Part shown: one piece after another, positions 1 through 7,328 of the stretch | Layout of the letters: every line of letters starts with the position of its first letter | How positions within the stretch are numbered: position 1 is the first letter of the stretch | Source: Pseudomonadota bacterium | Lineage (GTDB): Bacteria > Pseudomonadota > Alphaproteobacteria > UBA828 > JAPUJA01 | NCBI GenBank assembly: GCA_027296525.1 | Contig: JAPUJA010000353.1 | Span: 1-15,305, forward strand | DNA: 15,305 nucleotides | Direction: 5' to 3' | Program-made: the position numbers and the translations under genes | The notes under the pieces: generated by a model | Database searches by the model: none | What the model was told of the DNA's origin: nothing | Seen by the model: the letters and a program-made list of their open reading frames with translations, nothing else

Positions 1-405
1 GAGTTCATCCGCGGCACCAACCAGACCATCGCGGAGCATCGGCTGCAACGCCTGACCACCCAGATAAACGAGCTCACCATCGGTTTGGAAACCGCAAACG
101 CCACAAGCGATGCCGTGGTCACGCTGCCCAAGGATCAGCTCGAAAAACTCTCCGGACTCCTCGGCCAAATCACCGGCCATCTCGAAGCCCAGGGGACCGC
201 CAATATGCTCGAGCTCGCCTTTTCGATGCGAGGCGTCATGACGCACCTCCTCGAATCGTCAAACCCCACTCCCCGCCAGCTCAAGCTCCTGACGCTCCAC
301 GGTCAGGCCGTGGCCGCAACCCTGCGCGACGACGCCAATGCGGGCGACTTCGTGCTCAACGCCCTCAACCAGGCCTCCGACACGATCGAGCGCCAAGCTT
401 CCTAG
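1..405 (+). CDS. Unrecognised protein, C-terminal 134 residues (5' end outside window)
   Basis: The frame is open from the first base of the window, so the gene starts upstream; a TTG at 85 is only an internal leucine codon. The visible 134 residues end at TAG 403-405. The sequence is predicted mainly helical and leucine-rich (for example LEKLSGLLGQITGHLEAQG and LTTQINELTIGLETAN), with no Cys, no membrane segment and no motif I recognise. Codon third positions are GC-rich, as in the neighbouring genes, which supports real coding. It converges on era. The stop codon lies inside a palindrome (404-435), so the extreme C-terminus may have been set by that element. A helical scaffold or signalling protein is possible, but I assign no function. 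Confidence 0.6.
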   Translation, partial: EFIRGTNQTIAEHRLQRLTTQINELTIGLETANATSDAVVTLPKDQLEKLSGLLGQITGHLEAQGTANMLELAFSMRGVMTHLLESSNPTPRQLKLLTLHGQAVAATLRDDANAGDFVLNALNQASDTIERQAS

Positions 406-435
406 AGCGATTTCCATTCACATGGAATCTGCTCT
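404..435. repeat. Imperfect palindrome overlapping a stop codon
   Basis: The two 14-base arms (404-417 and 422-435) pair at 11 of 14 positions around a TCAC loop. The inner arms TTCCAT/ATGGAA and outer arms AGAGC/GCTCT are perfect; three bases between them mismatch. It overlaps the stop codon (403-405) of the left-edge gene and lies between convergent genes. There is no T-run after it, so it is not a classical intrinsic terminator, although the structure could still act on transcript ends. Its form resembles the short palindromic elements interspersed in many alphaproteobacterial genomes; that likeness is from memory and was not checked. Confidence 0.55.
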
Positions 436-503
436 CGGTTTATGTCGCTCACGCTTGGGCGCCTTTGGCGCACCGCTCGGCTGAGGGCGGGGTGTAAGCG
501 CCG

Positions 504-549
504 GGCCCCCGTCGCGGCCTGGGGCCGTTTCAACGTGATCGGAAACGGC
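504..549. terminator. Adjacent stem-loops between convergent genes; possible terminator
   Basis: Two alternative structures share bases here. One is a GC-rich hairpin (GGCCCC 504-509 with GGGGCC 521-526; or CGGCC 515-519, loop TGG, GGCCG 523-527, followed by TTT). The other is a perfect 8-bp stem GCCGTTTC 524-531 with GAAACGGC 542-549 around a 10-base loop. Because they share 524-527 they would compete. The site lies downstream of both the left-edge gene and era, where a bidirectional terminator is expected. The T-tract is short, so the assignment is tentative. The rest of 436-582 shows nothing I can name. Confidence 0.4.
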
Positions 550-582
550 TCCCGACGAGCGCCGCGCCCGTCCACGAAAGAC

Positions 583-1506
583 CTAGGCCTTGTATTCGAG
601 GCCCATCGCCCGATAGTGCGCCACCCGGTCGATCCAGTCGGGCCGAACCTTGACAAACAGAAAGAGATGCACGCGCCGCTCGAGCATGCGCTCGAGCTCT
701 TTGCGCGCCGCGCTTCCGACCGAGCGGATGCGGCGCCCTCCCTTGCCCAGCAGGATCGGTTTTTGGCTCTCACGCAGGACGTAAATGATCTGATCGATAC
801 GCACGCTGCCGTCCTCGAGCTCTTTCCAGCTCTCGGTCTCGACCGTAAGCGCGTAGGGCAGCTCCTGCTGGAGTTGCAGGAAGAGCTGTTCGCGCGTCAC
901 CTCGGCCGCGAGGAGGCGCTCCGAGACGTCGCTCAGCTGGTCCTCCGGATAGAGCCACGGCCCCTCGGGGATGCGCTCCGCCAGATAATCGACGAGCTCG
1001 GAAACACCGTCGCCCGTCGCGCCCGAGATCATGAAGACCCGGCTGAAAATCCCTTCCTTTCGGAGGCGATCGGCGAGCGGCAGGAGCTCGGGCCGCTTGA
1101 CGAGATCGATCTTGTTCAGGGCCAGGACCGCCTCGTGTCTCGCGTTCCGCAATCCTTCCATGATGCGCGCGGTGTCGGCGTCCGCGGGGCGCGCCGCATC
1201 GACGAGAAGGAGAACGATGTCGGCCGTCTCGGCGCCGCGCCAGGCCGCCGAGACCATGGCGCGTTCGAGACGGCGCGACGGTTCGAAGATACCCGGGGTG
1301 TCGACGAAGACGAGCTGCGCCGGGCCGTGGATCAGGATTCCGATGGCGCGCGCGCGGGTCGTCTGAACCTTCGGCGTCACGATCGCGATCTTCGCGCCGA
1401 TCAGGCGATTGAGCAGGGTCGACTTGCCGGCGTTCGGCGCACCGATCACCGCAACGAAGCCTGCGCGCCGCCTGGCAGGCTCACCGCCGGGCCGGGTGCT
1501 CGTCAT
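583..1506 (-). CDS. era: GTPase Era, ribosome assembly factor
   Basis: This encodes 307 residues, the usual Era size. Era is a GTPase that binds near the 3' end of 16S rRNA and acts in small-subunit maturation. The G motifs are all visible: GAPNAGKST (G1, 22-30), DTPG (G3, 69-72), NKID (G4, 131-134) and SGATG (G5, about 161-165). The C-terminal KH domain carries ILLGKGGRRIRSVG (about 251-264). The ATG at 1506 lies inside the 3' end of rnc, a 26-base overlap, and the purine run AAGGGAG abuts the ATG with no spacer, so translation is probably coupled to rnc. A much longer open frame continues upstream to 2058, but it is only the rnc shadow. recO, often found after era in related genomes, is not here; a convergent unknown gene follows. 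Confidence 0.97.
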   Translation of the reverse strand: MTSTRPGGEPARRRAGFVAVIGAPNAGKSTLLNRLIGAKIAIVTPKVQTTRARAIGILIHGPAQLVFVDTPGIFEPSRRLERAMVSAAWRGAETADIVLLLVDAARPADADTARIMEGLRNARHEAVLALNKIDLVKRPELLPLADRLRKEGIFSRVFMISGATGDGVSELVDYLAERIPEGPWLYPEDQLSDVSERLLAAEVTREQLFLQLQQELPYALTVETESWKELEDGSVRIDQIIYVLRESQKPILLGKGGRRIRSVGSAARKELERMLERRVHLFLFVKVRPDWIDRVAHYRAMGLEYKA

Positions 1507-2191
1507 CTCCCTTAACGCGGCGCGCGAGCAGCGCTTCGGCCGCCGCTTGTTCGGCCGCCCGTTTCGACGCCCCCCGGCCGGTCGCGGAATCGACACCCTC
1601 GATGCTGACCTCGACCGAGAAGGTGGGCTCGTGGGGCGGGCCCTGGACGGCATGGGTCCGGTAGACGGGCCGCCGGCCGAAGGTGGCCTGGCTCCATTCC
1701 TGAAGCGCGGTCTTGGCGTCCTGGGGCGGGTCCGCTTCTTGCGCCGCCCGCGGCCCCCAATGGCGTCGGATGAAGGCATCCGCGGCGTCCAGCCCGCCGT
1801 CGCGGTAGAGCGCGCCGATCGCCGCCTCGCAGGCGTTCGCGAGAGACGCGGTGCCGTCCGCCCCGCCGGAATCCCGCTCCCCTTTCGAGAGACAAAGATG
1901 GCGGCCGAGCTCGATCTCGCGCGCGACCCCGGCCAGCGTTTCGCGGCGCACGAGGGCGGCCAGGCGCCGGGCGAGCGCCCCCTCGTCCTCTTCCGGAAAG
2001 GCCTCGAACAAGAGATCGGCCACGACGAGCCCCAGCACGCGATCGCCCAGGAACTCAAGGCGCTCGTAGTTCGGACGGCCCGGCTCCGAGCCAGAGACGC
2101 TCGGATGGGTGAGCGCCTCGACGATCAAATCGGGCTCACGAAAGCGGTGACCCAGCAAACGGCAAAGCGCGTCGAGCCTCTTGGACGGCAC
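1481..2191 (-). CDS. rnc: Ribonuclease III
   Basis: RNase III cuts double-stranded RNA, including rRNA precursors. With the GTG at 2191 the protein has 236 residues, close to the usual length of about 225. The signature NYERLEFLGDRVL (41-53) supplies catalytic E43, E46 and D50. The dsRNA-binding domain runs from about 158 (DAKTALQEW) to GASKRAAEQAAAEALL. One metal-site residue is unusual: the segment SLANACEAAIGAL has Asn (N119, codon AAC) where E. coli has Asp114, while the partner Glu (E122) is kept. The GTG shares the TAGTG junction with the lepB stop, implying coupled translation. A GTG at 2245 is in frame and would add 18 residues, overlapping lepB by 55 bases; its purine-rich upstream run is too close, so I prefer 2191. 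Confidence 0.95.
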   Translation of the reverse strand: MPSKRLDALCRLLGHRFREPDLIVEALTHPSVSGSEPGRPNYERLEFLGDRVLGLVVADLLFEAFPEEDEGALARRLAALVRRETLAGVAREIELGRHLCLSKGERDSGGADGTASLANACEAAIGALYRDGGLDAADAFIRRHWGPRAAQEADPPQDAKTALQEWSQATFGRRPVYRTHAVQGPPHEPTFSVEVSIEGVDSATGRGASKRAAEQAAAEALLARRVKGDDEHPARR

Positions 2192-2940
2192 TAGTCGACC
2201 GTCTGGAAGATCCGCTTCCAGCGGATGGAATCGAACCAGTTCCACACCTCCCAGAGCGGCGCCGAGCCGTCGGTCGAGAAGAAGAGAACGTCGGCACGCC
2301 CGATGAGGTTGACCCCGGGAATGAACCCGACGCCGCGTCTTTCCGGCGGCACCCGGCTGTCGATGGAATTGTCCCGGTTATCGCCCATGGCGAAAAAGTG
2401 GCTGGCGGGCACGGTGAAGACGCCCGTGTTGTCGAGCGTGCTGTTCGGATTGCTGTCGAGCACATGATAGCTCGGCCCGTTCGGCAGGGTCTCGCGATAT
2501 TGGGGGATGCGCCGCTCACGGCCGAGGAAGTCTATTTCGACGAAATCATCGACGCGATACCGCTTGACCTTCTGGTCGTTGATAAAAAGCACGCCGTTCT
2601 TAACCTGGATCCGATCGCCCGGCAGCCCGACGATACGCTTGATGTAGTCGGTATCGTCGTCGATCGGGAGGCGGAAGACCGCGACATCCCCGCGCTTTGG
2701 CACCTGTCCGGCGATGCGCCCCGAGAAGAGCTTCAGGCTCAAGGGCAGAGAGTAGCGGCTGTAGCCGTACGAAAATTTGGAAACGAAGAGATAATCGCCC
2801 TCGAGCAACGTCGGGATCATCGAGCCCGACGGGATATTGAAGGGTTCATAGGCGAAGGTGCGAACAAAAAGAGCGACCAGGACCGCGTAGGCGATCGTTT
2901 TGATCGTCTCCCAAATACCGCTGCGCCGCTTCTTGCTCAT
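2191..2940 (-). CDS. lepB: Signal peptidase I
   Basis: This inner-membrane serine/lysine protease removes signal peptides from exported preproteins. The 249 residues begin with a basic cytoplasmic stretch (MSKKRRSG) and one membrane segment (about 12-30). The catalytic domain follows: PSGSM with nucleophile S40, then YIKRIVGLPGD with general base K101, then GDNRDNSIDSR (186-196), the conserved box E. It ends with TAG 2191-2193, whose G is also the first base of the rnc GTG. A 60-base gap separates it from acpS; I see no convincing promoter or strong ribosome-binding site there, so it is probably read through from pdxJ-acpS. All diagnostic residues are present and the assignment is firm. Confidence 0.97.
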   Translation of the reverse strand: MSKKRRSGIWETIKTIAYAVLVALFVRTFAYEPFNIPSGSMIPTLLEGDYLFVSKFSYGYSRYSLPLSLKLFSGRIAGQVPKRGDVAVFRLPIDDDTDYIKRIVGLPGDRIQVKNGVLFINDQKVKRYRVDDFVEIDFLGRERRIPQYRETLPNGPSYHVLDSNPNSTLDNTGVFTVPASHFFAMGDNRDNSIDSRVPPERRGVGFIPGVNLIGRADVLFFSTDGSAPLWEVWNWFDSIRWKRIFQTVD

Positions 2941-3000
2941 CGTCGTTTTTGCTATCGAGCGGTGTGTGGGAAGAAGCGAGCACGCGTCCGGCGCACCACG

Positions 3001-3408
3001 TCATCGCTCCTCGGAAGGAAGCGCGGAGATCAGAACGATCGCCTGGGCGGTGGGAGGATCGTCCGTGAGCGAAAGATCGATCTGAGCGGTCATGCCGGCA
3101 GGGGTGATCTCGGCCAGGCGGCGCGCCGCGCCCCCGGTGAGCGCGAAGGTGGGCTTGCCCGAAGGGAGATTGACGACACCGATGTCACGCAGATAAACCC
3201 CCTGTCGGAGCCCTGTGCCGAGCGCCTTCGAACAGGCTTCCTTGGCGGCGAAGCGACGGGCGTAGCTGCCCGCGTGGTCGACCCGAGCCTCGGAGCGATT
3301 GCGTTCGATTTCCGTGAACACGCGATGCTTGAATCGATCGCCGAAGCGCTCGAGCGCATGTGCGATGCGACCAATGTCGACGATGTCGCTGCCAAGCCCG
3401 AGGATCAC
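3001..3408 (-). CDS. acpS: Holo-[acyl-carrier-protein] synthase
   Basis: AcpS transfers 4'-phosphopantetheine from CoA to a serine of apo-ACP, activating it for fatty acid synthesis. The 135 residues match the family length. The N-terminal GLGSDIVDIGRI holds the Mg-binding D8, and FAAKEACSKALGTG holds the second acid, E57. The C-terminal part LSLTDDPPTAQAIVLI matches the usual LSHT..YA.A.V end, with Asp in the usual His/Asn region. The start is GTG at 3408, overlapping the pdxJ stop in the four bases GTGA, so translation is likely coupled. PdxJ next to AcpS is a common proteobacterial pairing. Confidence 0.96.
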   Translation of the reverse strand: MILGLGSDIVDIGRIAHALERFGDRFKHRVFTEIERNRSEARVDHAGSYARRFAAKEACSKALGTGLRQGVYLRDIGVVNLPSGKPTFALTGGAARRLAEITPAGMTAQIDLSLTDDPPTAQAIVLISALPSEER

Positions 3409-4163
3409 GCCCGGCCCACCTTGGTCGCCGCCTCCAACCCGCGGGCCCGGTCCATGAGATTACGCATCTGCCGGATGCTCTCCTTCAAACCACAGAAGAT
3501 CGCCTCACCGACCAGGAAGTGACCGATGTTGAGTTCGACGATGCTCGGAATCCGGGCCACCGCCTCGACGGTCTCAAGGGTGAGCCCATGCCCGGCATGG
3601 CATTCGAGCCCACACGCCGCGGCGTGCTCCGCCGCATCGTGCAGGCGCTTGAGCTCCCCGTCCCGGGCCGGGCCGGGCGGCAGGTCACAATAGGTTCCGG
3701 TATGCAACTCGACCGCCGGGGCGCCGAGCGCGGCAATCGCCTCAAGCTGAGCGCGCTCGGGATTGATGAAGAGGGAGACTCGGCAGCCCGCCGCCTTGAG
3801 TTTCTCGACGAAGGGCGCGAGGCGCGCGCGCTCGCGGGCAACATCGAGGCCGCCCTCGGTGGTCAATTCCTGGCGTTTTTCGGGCACGAGACAGACCGCG
3901 AAGGGTTTGTGACCGAGAGCGATCTCGAGCATTTCCGGCGTCGCCGCCATTTCGAGGTTGAGGCGAAGGCCCGCCACCGCCATGAGCCGCGCGACATCGT
4001 CGTCGCGAATATGGCGGCGATCCTCACGCAGATGGGCGACGATCGAATCGGCCCCCGCCTCGAGGGCGAGCTCCGCCGCCCGCACGGGATCGGGATAATC
4101 GACGCCCCGGGCGTTCCGAAGCGTCGCCACATGATCGATGTTGACACCCAGATGCTGGTCCAA
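3405..4163 (-). CDS. pdxJ: Pyridoxine 5'-phosphate synthase
   Basis: PdxJ condenses 3-amino-1-hydroxyacetone phosphate with 1-deoxy-D-xylulose 5-phosphate, the last step of the DXP-dependent vitamin B6 route. The 252 residues form a TIM barrel. Conserved segments are LGVNIDHVATLRNARG (5-20), AHLREDRRHI, LNLEMA, VSLFINPE, VELHTG, CHAGHGL and LNIGHFLVGEAI. The start is TTG at 4163: the frame has a stop only two codons upstream (4167-4169) and the conserved N-terminus begins right after, so no ATG or GTG is available. An AAGGG lies 7 bases before the TTG. The DUF2062 stop lies 3 bases before the start, so the two genes are tightly linked. Confidence 0.96.
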   Translation of the reverse strand: MDQHLGVNIDHVATLRNARGVDYPDPVRAAELALEAGADSIVAHLREDRRHIRDDDVARLMAVAGLRLNLEMAATPEMLEIALGHKPFAVCLVPEKRQELTTEGGLDVARERARLAPFVEKLKAAGCRVSLFINPERAQLEAIAALGAPAVELHTGTYCDLPPGPARDGELKRLHDAAEHAAACGLECHAGHGLTLETVEAVARIPSIVELNIGHFLVGEAIFCGLKESIRQMRNLMDRARGLEAATKVGRA

Positions 4164-4166
4164 TTC

Positions 4167-4859
4167 CTAACCCTTGTCGTTGGCCGCCCGGCTCACCGCA
4201 CCACCCTCACCGGGCTCCGGAATATCGATGTGCGGATCGGGCGGAAGCTCCACCGGCGGCCTGTCAGGCTGATTGGAGGGCGCCATGCTGACCTCGGCCG
4301 CCATCGCGGAAACGCTTCGGGTCATCGGATTCATCCGGCGCCGCAAGCGGCGCTGGCGGCGATGATACTGGTAATTCGCGATGACGCGGCGGAGCGGAAT
4401 GAAGAAAAGAAACCAAACGACGACGGACACCGGCAGCCCGCCCACGGTCATCGGCAAGAGCACGGTTCCGGGCTCGTTGAATATGGTGCTCATCTCGAGG
4501 CTCTTCGGCGCCTGGCCGCCGGCATCGAACCCGAGCAAGCGCGTCCCGAAATAGTAAATGGCCGACCAGATGAACGGGAACGTCCATGGATTGCCGACGG
4601 CCGTCCCGATCGCCGCAGCGAGCAGGTTGCCACGCAAGATCAGCGTGATGATCGCCGCAAAGACGAAGTGCAGCCCGATGAAGGGTGTGAACGACACCGC
4701 CGCGCCGCAGGCGAAGCCGCAGGCGATCGAATAGGGCGTGCCCGGAAGCCGTTTCAGCCGCTTCGCGTAATAGATCCCCGTCCGCCGCCAGCCCATCCGG
4801 GGCCAGAGGAATCCCATCGCGCGCTCTGGCAGCGTCCTTTTTCTCCGTCGGCGAAACAT
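4167..4859 (-). CDS. DUF2062-family membrane protein
   Basis: This encodes 230 residues with a very basic N-terminus (FRRRRKR) and hydrophobic stretches at about 44-75, 78-108 and 132-156. The motif GNPWTFP (89-95) and the preceding GTA are typical of the DUF2062 family, whose function is not established to my knowledge. After the last membrane stretch come a basic segment (RRQRRLRRRM) and a Pro/Glu-rich, probably disordered tail. The gene lies between rsh and pdxJ and ends 3 bases before the pdxJ TTG, so the two are probably cotranscribed. The ATG at 4859 follows GAGG by 4 bases, and a plausible promoter lies about 65-95 bases upstream. It is an inner-membrane protein by inference. Confidence 0.85.
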   Translation of the reverse strand: MFRRRRKRTLPERAMGFLWPRMGWRRTGIYYAKRLKRLPGTPYSIACGFACGAAVSFTPFIGLHFVFAAIITLILRGNLLAAAIGTAVGNPWTFPFIWSAIYYFGTRLLGFDAGGQAPKSLEMSTIFNEPGTVLLPMTVGGLPVSVVVWFLFFIPLRRVIANYQYHRRQRRLRRRMNPMTRSVSAMAAEVSMAPSNQPDRPPVELPPDPHIDIPEPGEGGAVSRAANDKG

Positions 4860-4924
4860 TCGGCCTCGTCAGCAATACCCCGTGGCACCCCAATAGGTTA
4901 ACGCCAAAACCCGAGAATTGAGCC

Positions 4925-4954
4925 AATATAAGTGCTTAAGTGCAGGAAAGTCCA
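4925..4954 (-). promoter_or_regulatory. Putative sigma-70-type promoter before the DUF2062 gene
   Basis: On the minus strand TGGACT (4949-4954) and TATATT (4925-4930) are separated by 18 bases, with 4 and 5 of 6 consensus matches. Transcription would begin near 4918, giving a leader of about 60 bases before the ATG at 4859. The local AT-rich stretch stands out against its GC-rich surroundings. The remaining part of the rsh-DUF2062 gap (4860-5084) shows no convincing gene or terminator. If real, this promoter would let DUF2062-pdxJ-acpS-lepB-rnc-era be expressed apart from rsh. Confidence 0.45.
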
Positions 4955-5084
4955 TCACGACGGCGGCGCGCTCCTCCAACGCTTGCGCCTTCACCGCTCT
5001 CGAGCGCTTGGGACGTCCCATGCCCTATCTGACGAGGCGGCGCGCGTCGGGCAGGCGTCCGGGCGCATGGACGCGTTCCGTCAT

Positions 5085-7238
5085 CTAGTAACGGGCCCGT
5101 TCGACCGTGTTGATGGCCGGCACGGCGCGAAGCGCCGCGACGATGTTCGTCAGATGCTTGACGTCCTGAACCTCGACGTCGAGCTGAATCTCGAAAAAAT
5201 CGGGGGACCGGTTGGTAATTTTTAGATTGCTGATGTTTCCGAGGTTCTGACCAATCACCGTCGAGATCGTGCCGAGGCTGCCGGGCTCGTTCGCAACCAC
5301 CACATTGATCCGTCCGACATGGATCGTGGCCTCCTCGGAATTCGTCTCCCACGCGACATCGACCCAGCGTTCCGGCGCGTCGTGAAAGCTCTCGAGGGTT
5401 TCACAGTCGATGGTGTGAATGGTGATGCCCTTGCCCGTGGTGATGAGCCCGACGATGCGATCGCCCGGCAGCGGGTGACAGCAATCGGCGAAGTGCACGG
5501 CCATGCCGGGGATGAGCCCGCGGATGGGCACGGCGTTCGCCCCACCGCCGGTCTTCGCGCGTCGCCGCCTCAGGGGCAAGACGTTTCCCACCACATCCTT
5601 GAGCCGGGCATAGGGAAACACCGCGTCGATGAGTTCGCGTCCCGTCAACGCGCCCTCGCCGAGCTTCACATAGAGCTCGTCGAGAGCCTGAACCTTGAGC
5701 TTCGGAAGCGCCTGCTCGATCAGCTTCTCGGAAAAATCGCGCTCGCTCTGGCGGAAGGCCTTTTCCGCGATACCGCGGCCGAGGTGGAGATATTCGTCGC
5801 GCTGCTGGCCGCGCACGAAGCGCCGGATGCGCGTGCGCGCCTTGCCCGTCACGACAAATCTCTCCCAAGTGGGCGAGGGCGCGGCGACTTTCGACCGGAT
5901 GATATCGACCTGATCGCCGTTGCCGAGCTCGCTCCAGAGCGGCGCCATCCGGCCGTTGATCTTGACGCCCACACAGGTGTCCCCGACATCCGAGTGCACG
6001 GCGTAGGCGAAATCAACCGCGGTCGCTCCACGCGGCAGCGCGATGAGATCGCCCTTCGGCGTGAAACAGAAGACCTGATCGTGGAACATCTCAAGCTTGG
6101 TGTGCTCCAGGAACTCTTCCGGGCTCGAGGCGTGCTCCAGAATATCGAGCAACTCGCGCAGCCAATGGTATTGATGGCCCTCGTGGCCCTCGGCGTCCTG
6201 CTTGAAGGCCCAATGGGCCGCCACACCGAGCTCCGCTTCCCGATGCAGCTTGTGGGTACGGATCTGAATCTCGATCCGTTGCTGTTCAGGCCCGATCACA
6301 CCTGTGTGAATCGAGCGGTAACCGTTGGGCTTGGACGTGCTGAGATAGTCCTTGAAACGCCCCGGCACGGTTCGATAAGCCTGGTGGATCGCTCCCAATG
6401 CCCGGTAACAGTCGTCCACGTCCTCGACGAGCACGCGGATGGCCATGATGTCGGAGAGCTGCTCGAACCCGACATGCTTGCGCTGCATCTTCCGCCAGAC
6501 CGAGAAGGGTTTCTTCTCACGGCCCATGACCTCGGCGTCGATCCCGGCCTTGGTCAGCGTCTGATGGAGCTCGTCGATGATGCGCTCGACGAGATCGCCG
6601 CCTTGTTTGCGCAAGAACTCGAGGCGCGAGACGACCGAGGCCCGCGCGTCGGGATTGAGCTGACCGAAGGCGAGGTCCTCGAGCTCGTCCTTGATCTCCT
6701 GCATGCCGATGCGTTCGGCGAGCGGAGCGTAGATTTCCATCGTCTCGAGCGCCACCCGTCGCCGCTTCTCGACGTCGGGTACGAAGTGCAGGGTGCGCAT
6801 ATTGTGGAGCCGGTCGGCCAGCTTGACAAGAAGAACGCGAATGTCCTCCGACATCGCGATGAGGAGCTTGCGGAAATTCTCGGCCTGTTTCGTGTGATCG
6901 GACTGGAGTTCGAGTCGGGAGAGTTTCGTCACCCCGTCGACGAGCCGGGCGATCTCCGGGCCGAAGAGCCGCTCGATCTCATCCAGGGTGGCAAGCGTAT
7001 CCTCGATCGTGTCGTGCAGGAGCGCCGTGATGATCGAGGCGCAATCGAGCTTGAGCTCCACGAGGATCCCGGCGACCTCGATCGGATGTGAAAAATAAGG
7101 ATCGCCGGAGGCGCGCCTCTGCACGCCGTGCGCCTTCATGGTAAACACGTAGGCGCGATTCAACGCCTCTTCGTCGGTCGAAGAATCGATGGCCTTGACG
7201 CGTTCAACGAGCTCGTATTGCCGGATCACGGAAGCCAC
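5085..7238 (-). CDS. rsh: Bifunctional (p)ppGpp synthetase/hydrolase (Rsh, RelA/SpoT family)
   Basis: This 717-residue protein makes and degrades the stringent-response alarmone (p)ppGpp. The domains are in the standard order. The HD hydrolase has H51 (FSHPIEVAG), H75-D76 (LLHDTIED) and LADRLHN (140-146). The synthetase (about 235-345) has GREKKPFSVWRKM, KPNGYRSIHT and EIQIRT. TGS spans about 385-450 (CFTPKGDLIALPRGATAVDFAY), and a C-terminal ACT domain about 635-717. The RFKD at 294-297 is the RxKD form associated with bifunctional enzymes, and the HD residues are intact, so both activities are expected. The start is GTG 7238; a second GTG at 7229 (VIRQYELVERV) fits the conserved family N-terminus equally well, and neither has a strong ribosome-binding site. 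It lies 90 bases downstream of rpoZ. Confidence 0.96.
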   Translation of the reverse strand: MASVIRQYELVERVKAIDSSTDEEALNRAYVFTMKAHGVQRRASGDPYFSHPIEVAGILVELKLDCASIITALLHDTIEDTLATLDEIERLFGPEIARLVDGVTKLSRLELQSDHTKQAENFRKLLIAMSEDIRVLLVKLADRLHNMRTLHFVPDVEKRRRVALETMEIYAPLAERIGMQEIKDELEDLAFGQLNPDARASVVSRLEFLRKQGGDLVERIIDELHQTLTKAGIDAEVMGREKKPFSVWRKMQRKHVGFEQLSDIMAIRVLVEDVDDCYRALGAIHQAYRTVPGRFKDYLSTSKPNGYRSIHTGVIGPEQQRIEIQIRTHKLHREAELGVAAHWAFKQDAEGHEGHQYHWLRELLDILEHASSPEEFLEHTKLEMFHDQVFCFTPKGDLIALPRGATAVDFAYAVHSDVGDTCVGVKINGRMAPLWSELGNGDQVDIIRSKVAAPSPTWERFVVTGKARTRIRRFVRGQQRDEYLHLGRGIAEKAFRQSERDFSEKLIEQALPKLKVQALDELYVKLGEGALTGRELIDAVFPYARLKDVVGNVLPLRRRRAKTGGGANAVPIRGLIPGMAVHFADCCHPLPGDRIVGLITTGKGITIHTIDCETLESFHDAPERWVDVAWETNSEEATIHVGRINVVVANEPGSLGTISTVIGQNLGNISNLKITNRSPDFFEIQLDVEVQDVKHLTNIVAALRAVPAINTVERARY

Positions 7239-7328
7239 CGTCTCAGGGGAGGCCGCCAGCCCCGGCGCTGCCCGGCCCCGGACGGTCGGTCGAGACGCCG
7301 AGAGGCCCGGAGCGCGTGGTGGAGGTGC

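Noticed and set aside
583..2058. A 491-residue fused Era reading
   Set aside because: The first 184 codons are the rnc gene in another frame; Era's own ATG at 1506 gives the standard length and domain layout.
4869..5021. 50-codon minus-strand ORF (ATG 5021) in the rsh-DUF2062 gap
   Set aside because: There is no good ribosome-binding site, base composition shifts halfway from GC-rich to AT-rich, and the promoter-like site lies inside it. I recognise no family. It could be re-examined if relatives conserve it.
5319..7091. 590-codon plus-strand frame inside rsh, and a similar 513-codon frame at 3360-4901
   Set aside because: Both are antisense shadows of clear genes (rsh; acpS, pdxJ and DUF2062) and have compositionally biased translations without motifs.
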